Shown here piece by piece: positions 43,788 to 53,485 of a DNA stretch of 64,000 nt. The position numbers and the translations under genes are program-made. Every line of letters begins with the position of its first letter. Positions within the stretch are counted from its first letter, which is position 1. Under the pieces are notes generated by a model. The model saw only the letters and a list, made by a program, of their open reading frames with translations, did not search any database and had not been told where the DNA came from. Source of the stretch: JAAUSY01 sp964526735 (GTDB lineage: Bacteria; Chloroflexota; Chloroflexia; Chloroflexales; Chloroflexaceae); contig CAZGLO010000002.1 of the NCBI GenBank assembly GCA_964526735.1, forward strand, positions 1 through 64,000, in the 5' to 3' direction.

Positions 43788-44987
43788 TTAGCGCCGCGAG
43801 AGCAGGTGTGAAAGAAATCGCGACAGATGGGTGGCATCGCGCATCAGGGTGATGAGGCTTTCGCCCGTTGCCATGTCGCGGTGAACCACGTTGATAGATG
43901 GAATGATCGCCGAGTCTATCGTCTCTAACATGGTTGGGTTGTGCGTTGTGACGACGATCTGTACCTGCTGCTGCTGGCCAAGCTCAAAGAGCATCTGCAA
44001 GAGCATCCCTGCCTCGATGGGGTGCAGCCCATAGTCGATATTCTCGATGGCGAGAAGCGAGCTGGGCGGCTGGATAAGCAGGGCAATGAATATCGCCAAC
44101 ACCCGCAGCATACCATCGGACATGGTTGCCGACTCAACCCGCCGCGGCTCGGAGTCGGATGTCCACTGCTCCTCGTAGCAGAGGATGGCGTCTTTGTTGA
44201 GCGGGGCGACGGGTTCTGCCCACACCCGCAAAATCGTCGCCCCCAGCAGGCGGGAGAGGTATTTGGGCAGCACGGCCTCTATCATGGCACGGCGCTCCTG
44301 CGGAAGATGCGCAAACACCCCTGCGATATTTGACCCGTCGTTGGCCAGCGTGCCGGAGATACGGTTCTGTTCACGCATGGTGGCGGGGTTGGGGTCGAGG
44401 ATTACCACCTGTTGGAGCATTTGGGCGATGGCCATGATGTGTTCTGGGAGCCGCTCCTCAAGCCGCCCCAACGAGGTAAATAGCCCCGACAGCCCCATAA
44501 TGCGGTCAATGCGCCCCACAATGCCCCGCGGCTGCAATTCTTCGTGGATAGAAACAAAATTGCCTTGGTCAACGTCAGTATTGATTAAGACGGTCTCTTT
44601 TGCTGCTTCATCTTCCTGGCCTTCTTGGGGATATTCAGTGCGGATGAGCCGTTCGGCCACGACCAGATAGAGTTCAGGCTCAATCGTCACGTGGTAGAAG
44701 TACTCAATATGAGCGTTCTGCTCGTTGAGCAACACCTGGAGGGTACATTGGTCGGCAGGCTTGAGCGTTGCCCCCTCAACCCCGCCGCGGATGGATGGCT
44801 GCGATGGAGAGCCTTCAAGCGAGTCTTGGATACGCTCGCCGCGGGCGGTGCGGCTCAAGAAGAGCAACGCTTCCAACGCATTCGACTTCCCGCTTGCATT
44901 GGTGCCGATGAGCACCGTCAGTGGGTTGAGAAAGAGGGTGGTGTTGCGAAAACTCTTCCAGTTCTTCAGAGTGATCTGCTCGATCAT
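43788..44987 (-). CDS. RecF/OLD-like AAA ATPase
   Basis: A 399-residue ABC-type ATPase of the AAA_21 kind, beginning MIEQITLKNWKSFRNTTLFL as in SMC/RecF/OLD proteins. Walker A is GTNASGKS (28-35). The signature-like segment is SATMSDGMLRVLAIFIALL, Walker B is LLAIENIDYGLHP, and the His switch is VVTTHNPTML. There is no TOPRIM nuclease domain as in OLD and no long coiled coil. Such stand-alone ATPases often pair with an effector gene in defence systems, but the neighbours do not show one. The start is ATG 44985-44987. A minus-strand -10 (TATACT) lies at 45085-45090. Confidence 0.85.
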   Translation of the reverse strand: MIEQITLKNWKSFRNTTLFLNPLTVLIGTNASGKSNALEALLFLSRTARGERIQDSLEGSPSQPSIRGGVEGATLKPADQCTLQVLLNEQNAHIEYFYHVTIEPELYLVVAERLIRTEYPQEGQEDEAAKETVLINTDVDQGNFVSIHEELQPRGIVGRIDRIMGLSGLFTSLGRLEERLPEHIMAIAQMLQQVVILDPNPATMREQNRISGTLANDGSNIAGVFAHLPQERRAMIEAVLPKYLSRLLGATILRVWAEPVAPLNKDAILCYEEQWTSDSEPRRVESATMSDGMLRVLAIFIALLIQPPSSLLAIENIDYGLHPIEAGMLLQMLFELGQQQQVQIVVTTHNPTMLETIDSAIIPSINVVHRDMATGESLITLMRDATHLSRFLSHLLSRR

Positions 44988-45175
44988 GCTGTGTTCCTTC
45001 CAAAATGGCGTGCAGGTATGGCGCAGGGTATCCCTTCACAAGCCCACGCAAGTGTGGATAGGGAGCCACTATCTACTCTACCATAGTATACCGTTTCGTT
45101 AAACTGAACGCTATCTTTGGGGAGGTTTCTCCTTTATATGGGCATTGGAGCGGCTTGGATGTCATTTCTCCTCTA

Positions 45176-45203
45176 TTGACACATATTTTCATTGTGCTAT
45201 ACT
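45176..45203 (+). promoter_or_regulatory. Strong sigma-70-type promoter of hflX
   Basis: Perfect TTGACA at 45176-45181 and TATACT at 45198-45203 with a 16-base spacer. The leader of about 60 bases can form a stem between GAGACG near 45226 and CGTTTCTC near 45240. Confidence 0.8.
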
Positions 45204-45272
45204 ACTAGTAGGAAGAGACGTATAGAGACGCACTGGTCGCGTTTCTCGTAGCAAACGAAAGGATACATCATC

Positions 45273-46646
45273 ATAGACGAGCGAGAACTGTTTTCAGACG
45301 AGCCAAAGACAGATACTCGGCTTCATGAAACCGCCCCCCCTCGCAAACGTGTGTTTTTGGTAGGCGCAGACATTGCGAGCGTGGCAAGCCCGTGGAGCGC
45401 CGAAGACTCGTTGCAAGAGTTGGCCCTTTTGGCCGATACTGCTGGTCTTGATGTCGTGGGAACCCTCTCTCAAAAGCTCTCACACCCCTCCCCCAAGTAT
45501 TTCATTGGCCCTGGTAAAGTGCGAGAACTAACCGAACTATGCAGGGAACAGGCGGTTGATATGGTCATTTTTGATGACGAACTGACCGCCTCGCAAACCC
45601 GCAACCTCGAACGCGATATCGATCTGGCGGTGCTCGATCGGACGGCGCTCATTCTCGACATCTTTGCGCAACATGCCCGGACGCACGAGGGGCGTATCCA
45701 GGTGGAGTTGGCTCAATATGAGTATCTCCTGCCACGTCTCCGCCGCCAATGGACGCACCTTGAGCGGCAGGCAGGTCAGGGTGGTACTTCTGCTGGCGGA
45801 GTGGTTGGTTTGCGGGGGCCGGGCGAGACACAGCTTGAGATCGACCGCCGTGGCATCGACCGCCGCATCGCGCTGTTGAAGCGGCAGCTTGCTGATGTTC
45901 ACCGCCATCGTGAGATGTACCGCTCACGGCGGCGCAAGAGCGGGGTGCCAGTTGTGGCGCTGGTTGGCTATACCAACGCGGGCAAATCGACGTTGATTAA
46001 TGCCCTGACTGATGCGGGGGTGTTGGTACAAGATCAGCTCTTCGCGACGCTTGACCCCACCACGCGCCAAGTGACCCTGCCAGGCGGCCAACATGTCCTG
46101 CTCACCGACACGGTCGGCTTTATCCAGAAGCTGCCAACGCAATTGGTGGCGGCCTTCCGGGCGACGTTGGAGGAGATTAGCGAGGCGGATATCTTGCTGC
46201 ACGTGCTTGATATCACCCACCATAATGTACATCAGCAGGAGCAGACCGTTGATGAGACGCTCCGAGAGCTAGGCGTGGTTGAAAAACCCACGATTAACGT
46301 GCTCAACAAGATAGATCGGATGGAGGACGTCGATGAAGAGGCAGATGCAGCGTATGTGACCAAGCGGCTTGGGCTGCCGCGTAGCTATGTCGCCATCTCT
46401 GCGCAGCGCGGGTGGGGGCTTGACGCGCTCTGCAAACGCATTGAGGAAACCCTCGCCTTGGGGATGGTCGCCCTTGACGCCACAATCCCCTACCAGCGTA
46501 ATGACCTCGTCTCGCTGTGGCACCAGCACGGCGTGGTTGAGCAGCAGAAGTTTGAACCCGAAGGCACCCATATCACTGGCCGCGTGCCGCGCACTCTTAT
46601 GGTCGAATTTGATGAATTTGCCCACAGCGGTCAGCCGCTGTCGTAA
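45273..46646 (+). CDS. hflX: HflX ribosome-associated GTPase, probable non-AUG start
   Basis: HflX binds stalled or stressed 70S ribosomes and splits them using GTP. The sequence shows the N-terminal HflX domain (VFLVGADIASVASPW, KYFIGPGKVREL, FDDELTASQTRNLE), the linker RQAGQGGTSAGGVVGLRGPGE, then the GTPase motifs GYTNAGKST (G1), DTVGF (G3) and NKID (G4), and a short C-terminal domain. The first standard start is GTG 45351, which would give MFLVGADI and lacks a ribosome site. Upstream the frame stays open to 45252 and encodes DERELFSDEPKTDTRLHE after a good GAAAGGA (45257-45263). The codons at proper distance are ATC 45270 and ATA 45273, so a rare start is likely. A strong terminator follows. 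Confidence 0.9.
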   Translation: MDERELFSDEPKTDTRLHETAPPRKRVFLVGADIASVASPWSAEDSLQELALLADTAGLDVVGTLSQKLSHPSPKYFIGPGKVRELTELCREQAVDMVIFDDELTASQTRNLERDIDLAVLDRTALILDIFAQHARTHEGRIQVELAQYEYLLPRLRRQWTHLERQAGQGGTSAGGVVGLRGPGETQLEIDRRGIDRRIALLKRQLADVHRHREMYRSRRRKSGVPVVALVGYTNAGKSTLINALTDAGVLVQDQLFATLDPTTRQVTLPGGQHVLLTDTVGFIQKLPTQLVAAFRATLEEISEADILLHVLDITHHNVHQQEQTVDETLRELGVVEKPTINVLNKIDRMEDVDEEADAAYVTKRLGLPRSYVAISAQRGWGLDALCKRIEETLALGMVALDATIPYQRNDLVSLWHQHGVVEQQKFEPEGTHITGRVPRTLMVEFDEFAHSGQPLS

Positions 46647-46676
46647 GTAACAAGCAACCTCTAGCATAATCCCCCG

Positions 46677-46707
46677 AACCGCACGGGAAGGCGTGCGGTT
46701 TCTTCTT
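46677..46707 (+). terminator. Rho-independent terminator of hflX
   Basis: AACCGCACG (46677-46685) pairs perfectly with CGTGCGGTT (46692-46700) around GGAAGG and is followed by TCTTCTT. Downstream, 46720-46800 carries short degenerate repeats of GTCTGGCCA before recN. Confidence 0.85.
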
Positions 46708-46885
46708 GCCCTCCGCCACCGTCTAGTCACCGTCTGGCCACCTTCTGGCCAATGTCTGGCCACCATATCTAGCCAACATGGTTGTGTGTAGGCTGTGGTA
46801 CAATGATGGCTCCAAACGAGTAGGATCTGCGAGCGGTTTTATACCATATTTGCGCAGATAGGTTGGCCTTCGCGACACCATCACA

Positions 46886-48913
46886 ATGCTGCTTGAACTC
46901 ACGATCAGTGATTTTGCCATTATAGACCACCTCCACCTTTCCTGCGGGGCGGGATTTACCGTTTTGACGGGGGAAACAGGTGCGGGGAAGTCGATCATCA
47001 TCGATGCCTTGGGTATTCTCCGGGGCGACAAAGCGTCATCCACGCTCGTACGGGCGGGATGCCGTCATGCGGTCGTTGAGGGGCGTTTCAGCTTGCGAGA
47101 CACCCCCCACGTCCTGCCTATCATCCAGCACCACGGCCTATGGGATGGGCAATCTGATACATGCACCCTGATGCGGGAGATCGACGCCAAACGTGGCCGG
47201 AGCCGTGCCCGCCTCAATGGCCACACGGTAAATCTCCGCGTCCTGCGCGATGTAGGCGGGCGGCTGGTTGATATCCATGGGCAGCACCAAGGGGTATCGC
47301 TCTTTCAGCCGCGGACACACCTCGATATGCTTGACCGCTATGGCGATTTGATGGCATTGCGGGGGCAGGTGCAAGAGTATGTTGCCGAACTACGGCGGCT
47401 CAATGAGGAAATTGCGTCGCTGCAGCAGAGCGAAGAACAGCGACAAGCACGGTGTACCGAATTGCGGCAGTTGGTGGAGGATGTGCAAGAGGCTGACCTC
47501 CAACCCGCCGAAGAGCAGCAGCTCTTGCAGGAGCGGAAGGTATTGCAGCACGCGGCCCGCATTACCGAGTTGGTGGAAGATTCCTACATCCTCCTCTCGG
47601 CGGGGAGCGATACCAGCATAGAAGGCCACTCCCAACAGCCCATCCTCACCGCGATGGATCGGGTGATGGAGCAGCTTGCGGAGCTTGCAAGCGTCGATTC
47701 ATCGGCCAGCCCGCTCTCTGAACAGGCGACTGACCTCTATTATCAGGTAGAAGACCTCTCAACCAACCTGCGCACCTACCGCGACACGCTCAATATCGAC
47801 CCGCACCGCCTTGACACGATTGAGGAGCGGCTGGCGACGATCCGTGCAATCAAGCGCAAATACGCGATTGATGATGTGGATGCGCTGCTTGAGCGTGCCG
47901 CCAATGCAGAGACAGAGCTTTCCCACCTCTCCCGCAGCGACGAACGCATTGCAGAGCTGCAAACCCGCGTAGTGGCCATCAAGGAAACGCTTGGGAAGGT
48001 TGCCAGTGACCTTTCCCGCCGCCGCCACGCCACCAGTGATCGCCTTTCACGGGCGATAGAGGCGGCGATGGGCGAGCTTGCGCTGCCGCATGTACGCTTT
48101 AGCGTCTCTTTTGAGCATACTGAAGACCCACGTGGCGTACCGTACATACTGCCGTCAACACCTGACGACAATTCCCCCCAATCCAATGACAGCTCCAATG
48201 ACACGAACGACACTCCCAATGACCCTCCCTCGCCTTCCGAGCGCAGTGCAAAGGGCAAAACCACGGGCAATATAGCGGAGTCGTCAGTGGAGTCGCAGGG
48301 GGAGTCGCAGGGGGAGTCGCCAACAGAAGTGCCCTGCACCTACCACGTCACCCCAACCGGCATTGATCGGGTAGAGTTTCTGCTCTCGCCCAACCCGGGT
48401 GAGCCGCTCAAGCCGCTTGCGCAAATTGCGTCTGGCGGGGAGAGCGCCCGTTTATTGCTTGCCCTCAAGTCGATCCTCTCGCGGGTCGATATGGTGCCAA
48501 CATTGGTCTTTGATGAGGTAGATGTGGGCGTTGGGGGGCGGGCGGGCCAGGTGGTTGGCCAAAAACTGTGGATGATGACCGACACGCATCAGGTGATTAA
48601 CATCACGCATCTGCCGCAAGTCGCCGCCTTTGCCGATGAGCATTATGCCATCAGGAAAGAGGTGGGGGCATCGGCGGAAGGGGGCGATGTCCGCACGGTC
48701 ACGCGCCTCCGCCGGTTGTCGGAGGATGAGCGGGTAGATGAGCTTGCCGCGATGCTTGACGGCACGCCGATAAGCGAGCATAGTCGGGCCAGCGCCCGCG
48801 AGATGATGGATCGATCCCAGATGATGAAGAGCATGCACCGTCTGCATGTTCCGTTTCTTACCGATGAAGATAGCAGAGAGGAAGCAAGTTTGTGCAACGA
48901 GAGACCAAACTAA
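46886..48913 (+). CDS. recN: DNA repair protein RecN
   Basis: A 675-residue SMC-like ATPase that gathers DNA ends during double-strand break repair. Walker A is GETGAGKS (29-36); NGHTVNLRVLRDVGGRLVDIHGQHQ is the RecN-specific Q-loop region. Coiled-coil arms run about 155-400, the ABC signature is LAQIASGGESARLLLALK, Walker B is TLVFDEVDVGVGG, and ITHLPQVAAFADEHY follows. A low-complexity insert rich in Asn, Asp, Ser and Pro (about 415-480) lies between the arm and the C-terminal lobe; the core motifs are unaffected. The start is ATG 46886. The 3' end overlaps the next gene by 22 bases. Confidence 0.94.
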   Translation: MLLELTISDFAIIDHLHLSCGAGFTVLTGETGAGKSIIIDALGILRGDKASSTLVRAGCRHAVVEGRFSLRDTPHVLPIIQHHGLWDGQSDTCTLMREIDAKRGRSRARLNGHTVNLRVLRDVGGRLVDIHGQHQGVSLFQPRTHLDMLDRYGDLMALRGQVQEYVAELRRLNEEIASLQQSEEQRQARCTELRQLVEDVQEADLQPAEEQQLLQERKVLQHAARITELVEDSYILLSAGSDTSIEGHSQQPILTAMDRVMEQLAELASVDSSASPLSEQATDLYYQVEDLSTNLRTYRDTLNIDPHRLDTIEERLATIRAIKRKYAIDDVDALLERAANAETELSHLSRSDERIAELQTRVVAIKETLGKVASDLSRRRHATSDRLSRAIEAAMGELALPHVRFSVSFEHTEDPRGVPYILPSTPDDNSPQSNDSSNDTNDTPNDPPSPSERSAKGKTTGNIAESSVESQGESQGESPTEVPCTYHVTPTGIDRVEFLLSPNPGEPLKPLAQIASGGESARLLLALKSILSRVDMVPTLVFDEVDVGVGGRAGQVVGQKLWMMTDTHQVINITHLPQVAAFADEHYAIRKEVGASAEGGDVRTVTRLRRLSEDERVDELAAMLDGTPISEHSRASAREMMDRSQMMKSMHRLHVPFLTDEDSREEASLCNERPN

Positions 48914-51900
48914 GCCTATGGTGTGAGCGTATTCTTGAAGCCGGGTGGCTCCTTGCGCTGACCCTCATTCCGATCTATTTCAATTTGCTGTCCGCGCGCC
49001 ACTTTGAGCCAGACAAGGCCACCACCTTGCGGGCCATCGTGCTGATTATGGCCGCAGTCGGCATCATACGGGTGTTGGAGCGGTGGAACATGCAGCCACG
49101 TATGACGAGTGCGGCTGCGCAAGCGGCAGAGCCAGACACCATGACCTCATCCAACCCATTATTGGGGTTATGGCGGCGGCTCAATGCGATTCCGCTTGCC
49201 GTGCCTGTCCTTATATACGTCCTTGTTTTTCTTATCGCGACGGTGACCTCTGTCGTGCCCCGTACCAGCTTTTGGGGGTCATATCAGCGGCTACAAGGGA
49301 CATACACCAACCTCTCCTACATCATGCTTGCCGTCATGATGGTCGCGACCATCCGGCGGCGGGAGCAGCTTGAACGGGTGATTAGTATCACGCTCATCAC
49401 GGGGTTGCTGGTCTCGTTCTACGGCATTGTGCAGCATAATGGCTTCGATCCATTGCCGTGGCAGGGGGATGTCGTGCGGCGTGTGGCCTCAACCATGGGG
49501 AATGCTATCTTCGTGGCGGCCTACCTGATTATGGTGGTGCCATTTGCGTTTTACCGCATCTTCCACAGCGTCACAGAAGCATCCCGCGCCCCCGAATCAA
49601 ACAACCCCCTCGCTGATATCGGCTGGGCGGTGGTATATACGCTCTTAATTGTTGGGACGATGCTGCTGCTCGTATCGGCCATCACGTTCAGTGCATCTGT
49701 GCGGGTGGCAGATTTCCGGTATTGGTGGGTGTTTCCGGGGGCGATTGTTGTCTCTACCGCATTATGGGTACTGCCCACGCTCGGTCTACAGCATAGAGAT
49801 CGCCGTCTCCCGATATGGCCGGGCACACTATTCCTCGTCTATGTCATCTCCATTCTCACCTTCTTTGGCATTGGCCAGGGAGGCGAAATGCAACAGGTCG
49901 ATATGTCGGGCGGCGGTATGGAATGGTGGAAGTGGCTCGCAATGAGCACTATTGGTGTGGTAGGCGCTCACGCTCTTGCGCTCTCCCTGCCGCGCAACGG
50001 CCAATCGCGCCCCTCAGACCTCTCGTGGGCGCTGCAGGGCGTTGGCAACTTTGCCATCCTCATCTCAATGCTGCTGACCATCTTCTACAGCCAAAGCCGT
50101 GGCCCGTGGCTTGGGCTGAGTGCGGCATTGTTTGTCTTCTTTACGCTCTTCCTGTGGCTAGCACGACGCCGCGCCATCCAAGCAAATGCTTCATTCGCGC
50201 CCAGCCTCCGCACCGCCATGTGGGCGTGGATTGGCACATCGGTCATGGGGGTGGCATTCGTCGTGATGTTCAACGTCTCCGACGCGCCCTTCTTCGAGCG
50301 GCTGCGCCAAGTCCCCTATGTTGGGCGGGCCGGAACATTGATGGAGGCAGGCAGCGGGACGGGGTTGGTGCGGAAACTCATCTGGCTTGGCGATGAGCAT
50401 ACGGGCGGGAGTATTGAGCTTATCACCTCCAACCCCGTGCGGACAGTCGTGGGGTGGGGGCCAGAGAGCATGTTCGTGGCCTTCAACCCCTTCTACCCGC
50501 CCTCGCTGGCAAATGTCGAGTCGCGGAGTGCGTCGCCTGACCGCGCTCACCAGGCCATCCTCGACCAAATGATCACCAAGGGGCTGCTTGGGCTTGTCAG
50601 CTATTTCTTTGTCCTGATCAGTTTTGCGGTGCTGTGTTGGCGGCTGATCATCCACAGTAAGGAGTGGAGGTGGCAAATCCTCTCGATTGCGCTCTTCAGT
50701 GGGGTGGCGGGACATTTTGTTGAAGGGTTTACGGGTATCCCCATCGTCGCCACACTGATGATGCTGTGGGTGATTATAGCGCTCACGGTGGTGGCGGGCG
50801 TGATTACGGGTGAATATACGCTGGGGGCATTGCCAGAACCAAAGCCCGCCCCAGAGCCAGCTGAACAGCCATCGGGGCAAGCAGCAACCACCGACGAATC
50901 GCCCGATCAGCCATCTGACACAGCCGAATCGACCGAATCGACCGAATCGACCGAGTCTCCCGCGTCATCCAAGCCATCCAAGCCATCCAAGCCATCTAAA
51001 AAGGCGGGTACTACTTCAAAGGGGAAGAAAGAACGACACCACAATAGCGACGGCTACACATCCCGTGGCAGTAAGCAGGAGCAGCGAGGGCAATCTACGC
51101 AGCCGAAACGCCAGTCGGCCAGGCCAACGAGGCAGGTCAGTACGGCGGCTCCATCGCGGGGCGCATCAACGTATGGACTGTATGCCCTCATCCTCGTGTT
51201 GGCGATTGCCGGGTCGTGGTGGTTCAATTTTAGTTCGGTCTACGCCGATATGAAGTTCCACGAAGGCGATACCTTTGCGGCGCAGCAGGGCGCAGAAATC
51301 TACACGCTCAACAGCTACCTTGAGGCCATTCGCATCAACCCCACGGAAGATTTCTACTACCTCAATTTGGGGCGAAATCTGATGAGCATCGCCGATAAGA
51401 AGCGCGAAGCAAGTGGGCAAATGGGCCAAGAGGCTGAAGATCCAGAGATGAAAGACCTCTTGCGGCTCAATAACCTCGATGCGACGGCGACATTTGTCCA
51501 AAACCAGATGCCAATGGAGCTGATGAGCTATGCGGAGGCGGTGTTGGAGCGCGCGCGGGAGCTGAACCCGCTCAACAAAGACCACTACGCCAACCTCGCC
51601 CGCCTCAACAACTTTTGGTTTAACCTGACCAACGACGTTGAGCGGCTTGAGAAGTCGGCATTGTGGTATGAGCGGGCGAATGAGGTGGCCCCCTACGATG
51701 TCTCCCTCATCAACGAGCACGCGAGTATTCGGATGATGCTGGGCAATTTGGCCTCATCGCGGGGCGACACTGAAGCAATGAATGCCCACTTCAACCGGGC
51801 ACGCGAGCTGTATGAAACATCACTCTTCTACGACGAGAACTACGGCGAGGCTGATACCCGCCTGGCAGAGGTCTACCGCCTCTTGGGCGAGCACGAGATG

Positions 51901-52386
51901 GCCGCCGAGATGGCCGCGCAAGCCATCCGCCGGTCGCCGCACTCCTTCGACTCGCTGCTGCAGCCGATGGTGCAATCGTTGATTGGCAAGCCCGACCTGC
52001 TCCTCATCATCCGCGACGCCTATATGGATCAGGCAGAGGCAACGCAGGACGCCGATCTCTACTCTGCCGCGGGGATTATCTCAGTGCGCGCAAGCGACTT
52101 GGAGGGCGCGGTGGAGGCCTATGAGCAGGCGGTTGAGATTGCGCCGGAGAGCGTTGAAAATAACCGCAACTACACCATCGTGCTGAGCGATACCCGGCGG
52201 TATGAACAAGCAATCGACGCCGCTCAAGCGACGATAGAGCTGATGCAAGAGACGGGCCAGGAAGATGCAGAGATCCAGCAATTCCGGTGGGTGCTTTCGC
52301 AGGTCGAAAGGCAGAAGGAACGGCAAGAAACTCCTGCAACGTCGGAGATCGAATCGTGGTTTGAGGGGCGTTTCGGCGGTGAGTAG
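48892..52386 (+). CDS. O-antigen ligase-like membrane protein with TPR domain
   Basis: An 1164-residue protein. The first 640 residues have about twelve membrane segments and a large periplasmic-type loop (about 490-570), the layout of Wzy/O-antigen ligase proteins; SQSRGPWLGLSAALFVFF and the loop segment SRSASPDRAHQAILDQMITKG fit the family. A Ser/Pro/Lys-rich linker (TES and KPS repeats, about 685-760) follows, then another TM (ALILVLAIAGSWWF) and a TPR region of about 350 residues (NLARLNNFWFNL, AGIISVRASDLEGAVEAYEQAVEIAP). It probably polymerises or transfers glycan chains. GTG 48892 has AGAGGAAG about seven bases upstream within recN, so the two are coupled. Confidence 0.85.
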   Translation: MQRETKLSLWCERILEAGWLLALTLIPIYFNLLSARHFEPDKATTLRAIVLIMAAVGIIRVLERWNMQPRMTSAAAQAAEPDTMTSSNPLLGLWRRLNAIPLAVPVLIYVLVFLIATVTSVVPRTSFWGSYQRLQGTYTNLSYIMLAVMMVATIRRREQLERVISITLITGLLVSFYGIVQHNGFDPLPWQGDVVRRVASTMGNAIFVAAYLIMVVPFAFYRIFHSVTEASRAPESNNPLADIGWAVVYTLLIVGTMLLLVSAITFSASVRVADFRYWWVFPGAIVVSTALWVLPTLGLQHRDRRLPIWPGTLFLVYVISILTFFGIGQGGEMQQVDMSGGGMEWWKWLAMSTIGVVGAHALALSLPRNGQSRPSDLSWALQGVGNFAILISMLLTIFYSQSRGPWLGLSAALFVFFTLFLWLARRRAIQANASFAPSLRTAMWAWIGTSVMGVAFVVMFNVSDAPFFERLRQVPYVGRAGTLMEAGSGTGLVRKLIWLGDEHTGGSIELITSNPVRTVVGWGPESMFVAFNPFYPPSLANVESRSASPDRAHQAILDQMITKGLLGLVSYFFVLISFAVLCWRLIIHSKEWRWQILSIALFSGVAGHFVEGFTGIPIVATLMMLWVIIALTVVAGVITGEYTLGALPEPKPAPEPAEQPSGQAATTDESPDQPSDTAESTESTESTESPASSKPSKPSKPSKKAGTTSKGKKERHHNSDGYTSRGSKQEQRGQSTQPKRQSARPTRQVSTAAPSRGASTYGLYALILVLAIAGSWWFNFSSVYADMKFHEGDTFAAQQGAEIYTLNSYLEAIRINPTEDFYYLNLGRNLMSIADKKREASGQMGQEAEDPEMKDLLRLNNLDATATFVQNQMPMELMSYAEAVLERARELNPLNKDHYANLARLNNFWFNLTNDVERLEKSALWYERANEVAPYDVSLINEHASIRMMLGNLASSRGDTEAMNAHFNRARELYETSLFYDENYGEADTRLAEVYRLLGEHEMAAEMAAQAIRRSPHSFDSLLQPMVQSLIGKPDLLLIIRDAYMDQAEATQDADLYSAAGIISVRASDLEGAVEAYEQAVEIAPESVENNRNYTIVLSDTRRYEQAIDAAQATIELMQETGQEDAEIQQFRWVLSQVERQKERQETPATSEIESWFEGRFGGE

Positions 52387-52444
52387 CATTTGCAGCGCTC
52401 CCTGAACATGATGTAAAGGGCGTAGAGACCTACTAGATACCTAT

Positions 52445-53485
52445 ATGATCCACACATCGCTCATTCTCATCACGGCGTTGGTCTTTTCCATCGTCGTGAC
52501 CCCTTTGGCACGGCACGCGGCCTTCCGAACGGGGATCGTCTCTGTTCCCCGTTCCCGCGACGTGCATATTGCGCCGGTGCCGCTGCTGGGGGGGATAGCT
52601 ATTTACCTGGCTTTCTTTGTCGCCTTCCTGGCGATAGATAGCCGTGATCACCTGCGTGAAGCGATGAGTATTCTCTTAGGGGCAACGCTCATCGCCATCG
52701 TTGGGCTGATTGATGACCGATGGGGGTTGAGTGCGGCGCTCAAAATGATGGGGCAGCTCCTTGCGGCAGCGATCTTGCTGCTTGGGGGGGTGCAAGTGCA
52801 GCTATTCCACATCCCCGCCATCGATTGGGCGATCACCGTTGTGTGGGTCATTGGGATCACGAATGCAATCAACTTCCTCGACAATATGGACGGCCTATCG
52901 GGGGGCATTGCGACCATCGCCTCTGCCTTCTTCCTGCTCTTGGCGGCGATGAACGAACCGCGGCAGGTGTTGGTGGGGGCGATGGCAGCGGCGTTGATGG
53001 GCGCGTGTGTGGGTTTTCTACGCTACAACTTCAGCTCGTCGAAAATCTTTATGGGAGATGCCGGGAGCCTGTTTATCGGCTTTATTCTCGCCTCCATCGC
53101 CATCAAGCTGCGGTTTTTGTCGAATATTCCCATCGTCACGTGGATGATACCCGTGTGTATTCTTGGCGTGCCTATTTTCGATACGACCTTGGTGGTGGTA
53201 TCACGCTTACGTCGTGGGGTCAACCCGCTCACGACGGCAGGAAAAGACCACATCTCGCACCGGCTTGTGGCGCTTGGTCTCACCAAACGTGAGGCGGTCT
53301 TGACGTGCTATTTGCTTGCTGGCGGGTGCGGGATGGTGGGGACATATCTTTCGCAGGCCCGCCCAGAAGAGGCGTATGTGGTCGTGGGCGCGGCGGTTGC
53401 GATGGTCGTTTCTGGGGTCGTATGGCTTGAACGTGTATGCCCCAACGGGGTAGCCCGCAAGAAAAAGGAGAATGATACAGTATGA
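52445..53485 (+). CDS. Polyprenyl-phosphate sugar-1-phosphate transferase (WecA/MraY type)
   Basis: A 346-residue integral membrane enzyme that loads a sugar-1-phosphate onto undecaprenyl phosphate, starting a lipid-linked glycan. About ten TM segments carry the family motifs: GGIAIYLAF, VGLIDDRWG, NAINFLDNMDGLSGG (catalytic Asp), KIFMGDAGSLFIG, VPIFDTTLVVVSRL and GKDHISHRL (nucleotide-sugar specificity loop; the His-rich form favours WecA-like UDP-HexNAc enzymes over MraY). ATG 52445 lies 58 bases after the ligase gene. Its TGA overlaps the ybjQ-like ATG as ATGA. Confidence 0.92.
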   Translation: MIHTSLILITALVFSIVVTPLARHAAFRTGIVSVPRSRDVHIAPVPLLGGIAIYLAFFVAFLAIDSRDHLREAMSILLGATLIAIVGLIDDRWGLSAALKMMGQLLAAAILLLGGVQVQLFHIPAIDWAITVVWVIGITNAINFLDNMDGLSGGIATIASAFFLLLAAMNEPRQVLVGAMAAALMGACVGFLRYNFSSSKIFMGDAGSLFIGFILASIAIKLRFLSNIPIVTWMIPVCILGVPIFDTTLVVVSRLRRGVNPLTTAGKDHISHRLVALGLTKREAVLTCYLLAGGCGMVGTYLSQARPEEAYVVVGAAVAMVVSGVVWLERVCPNGVARKKKENDTV

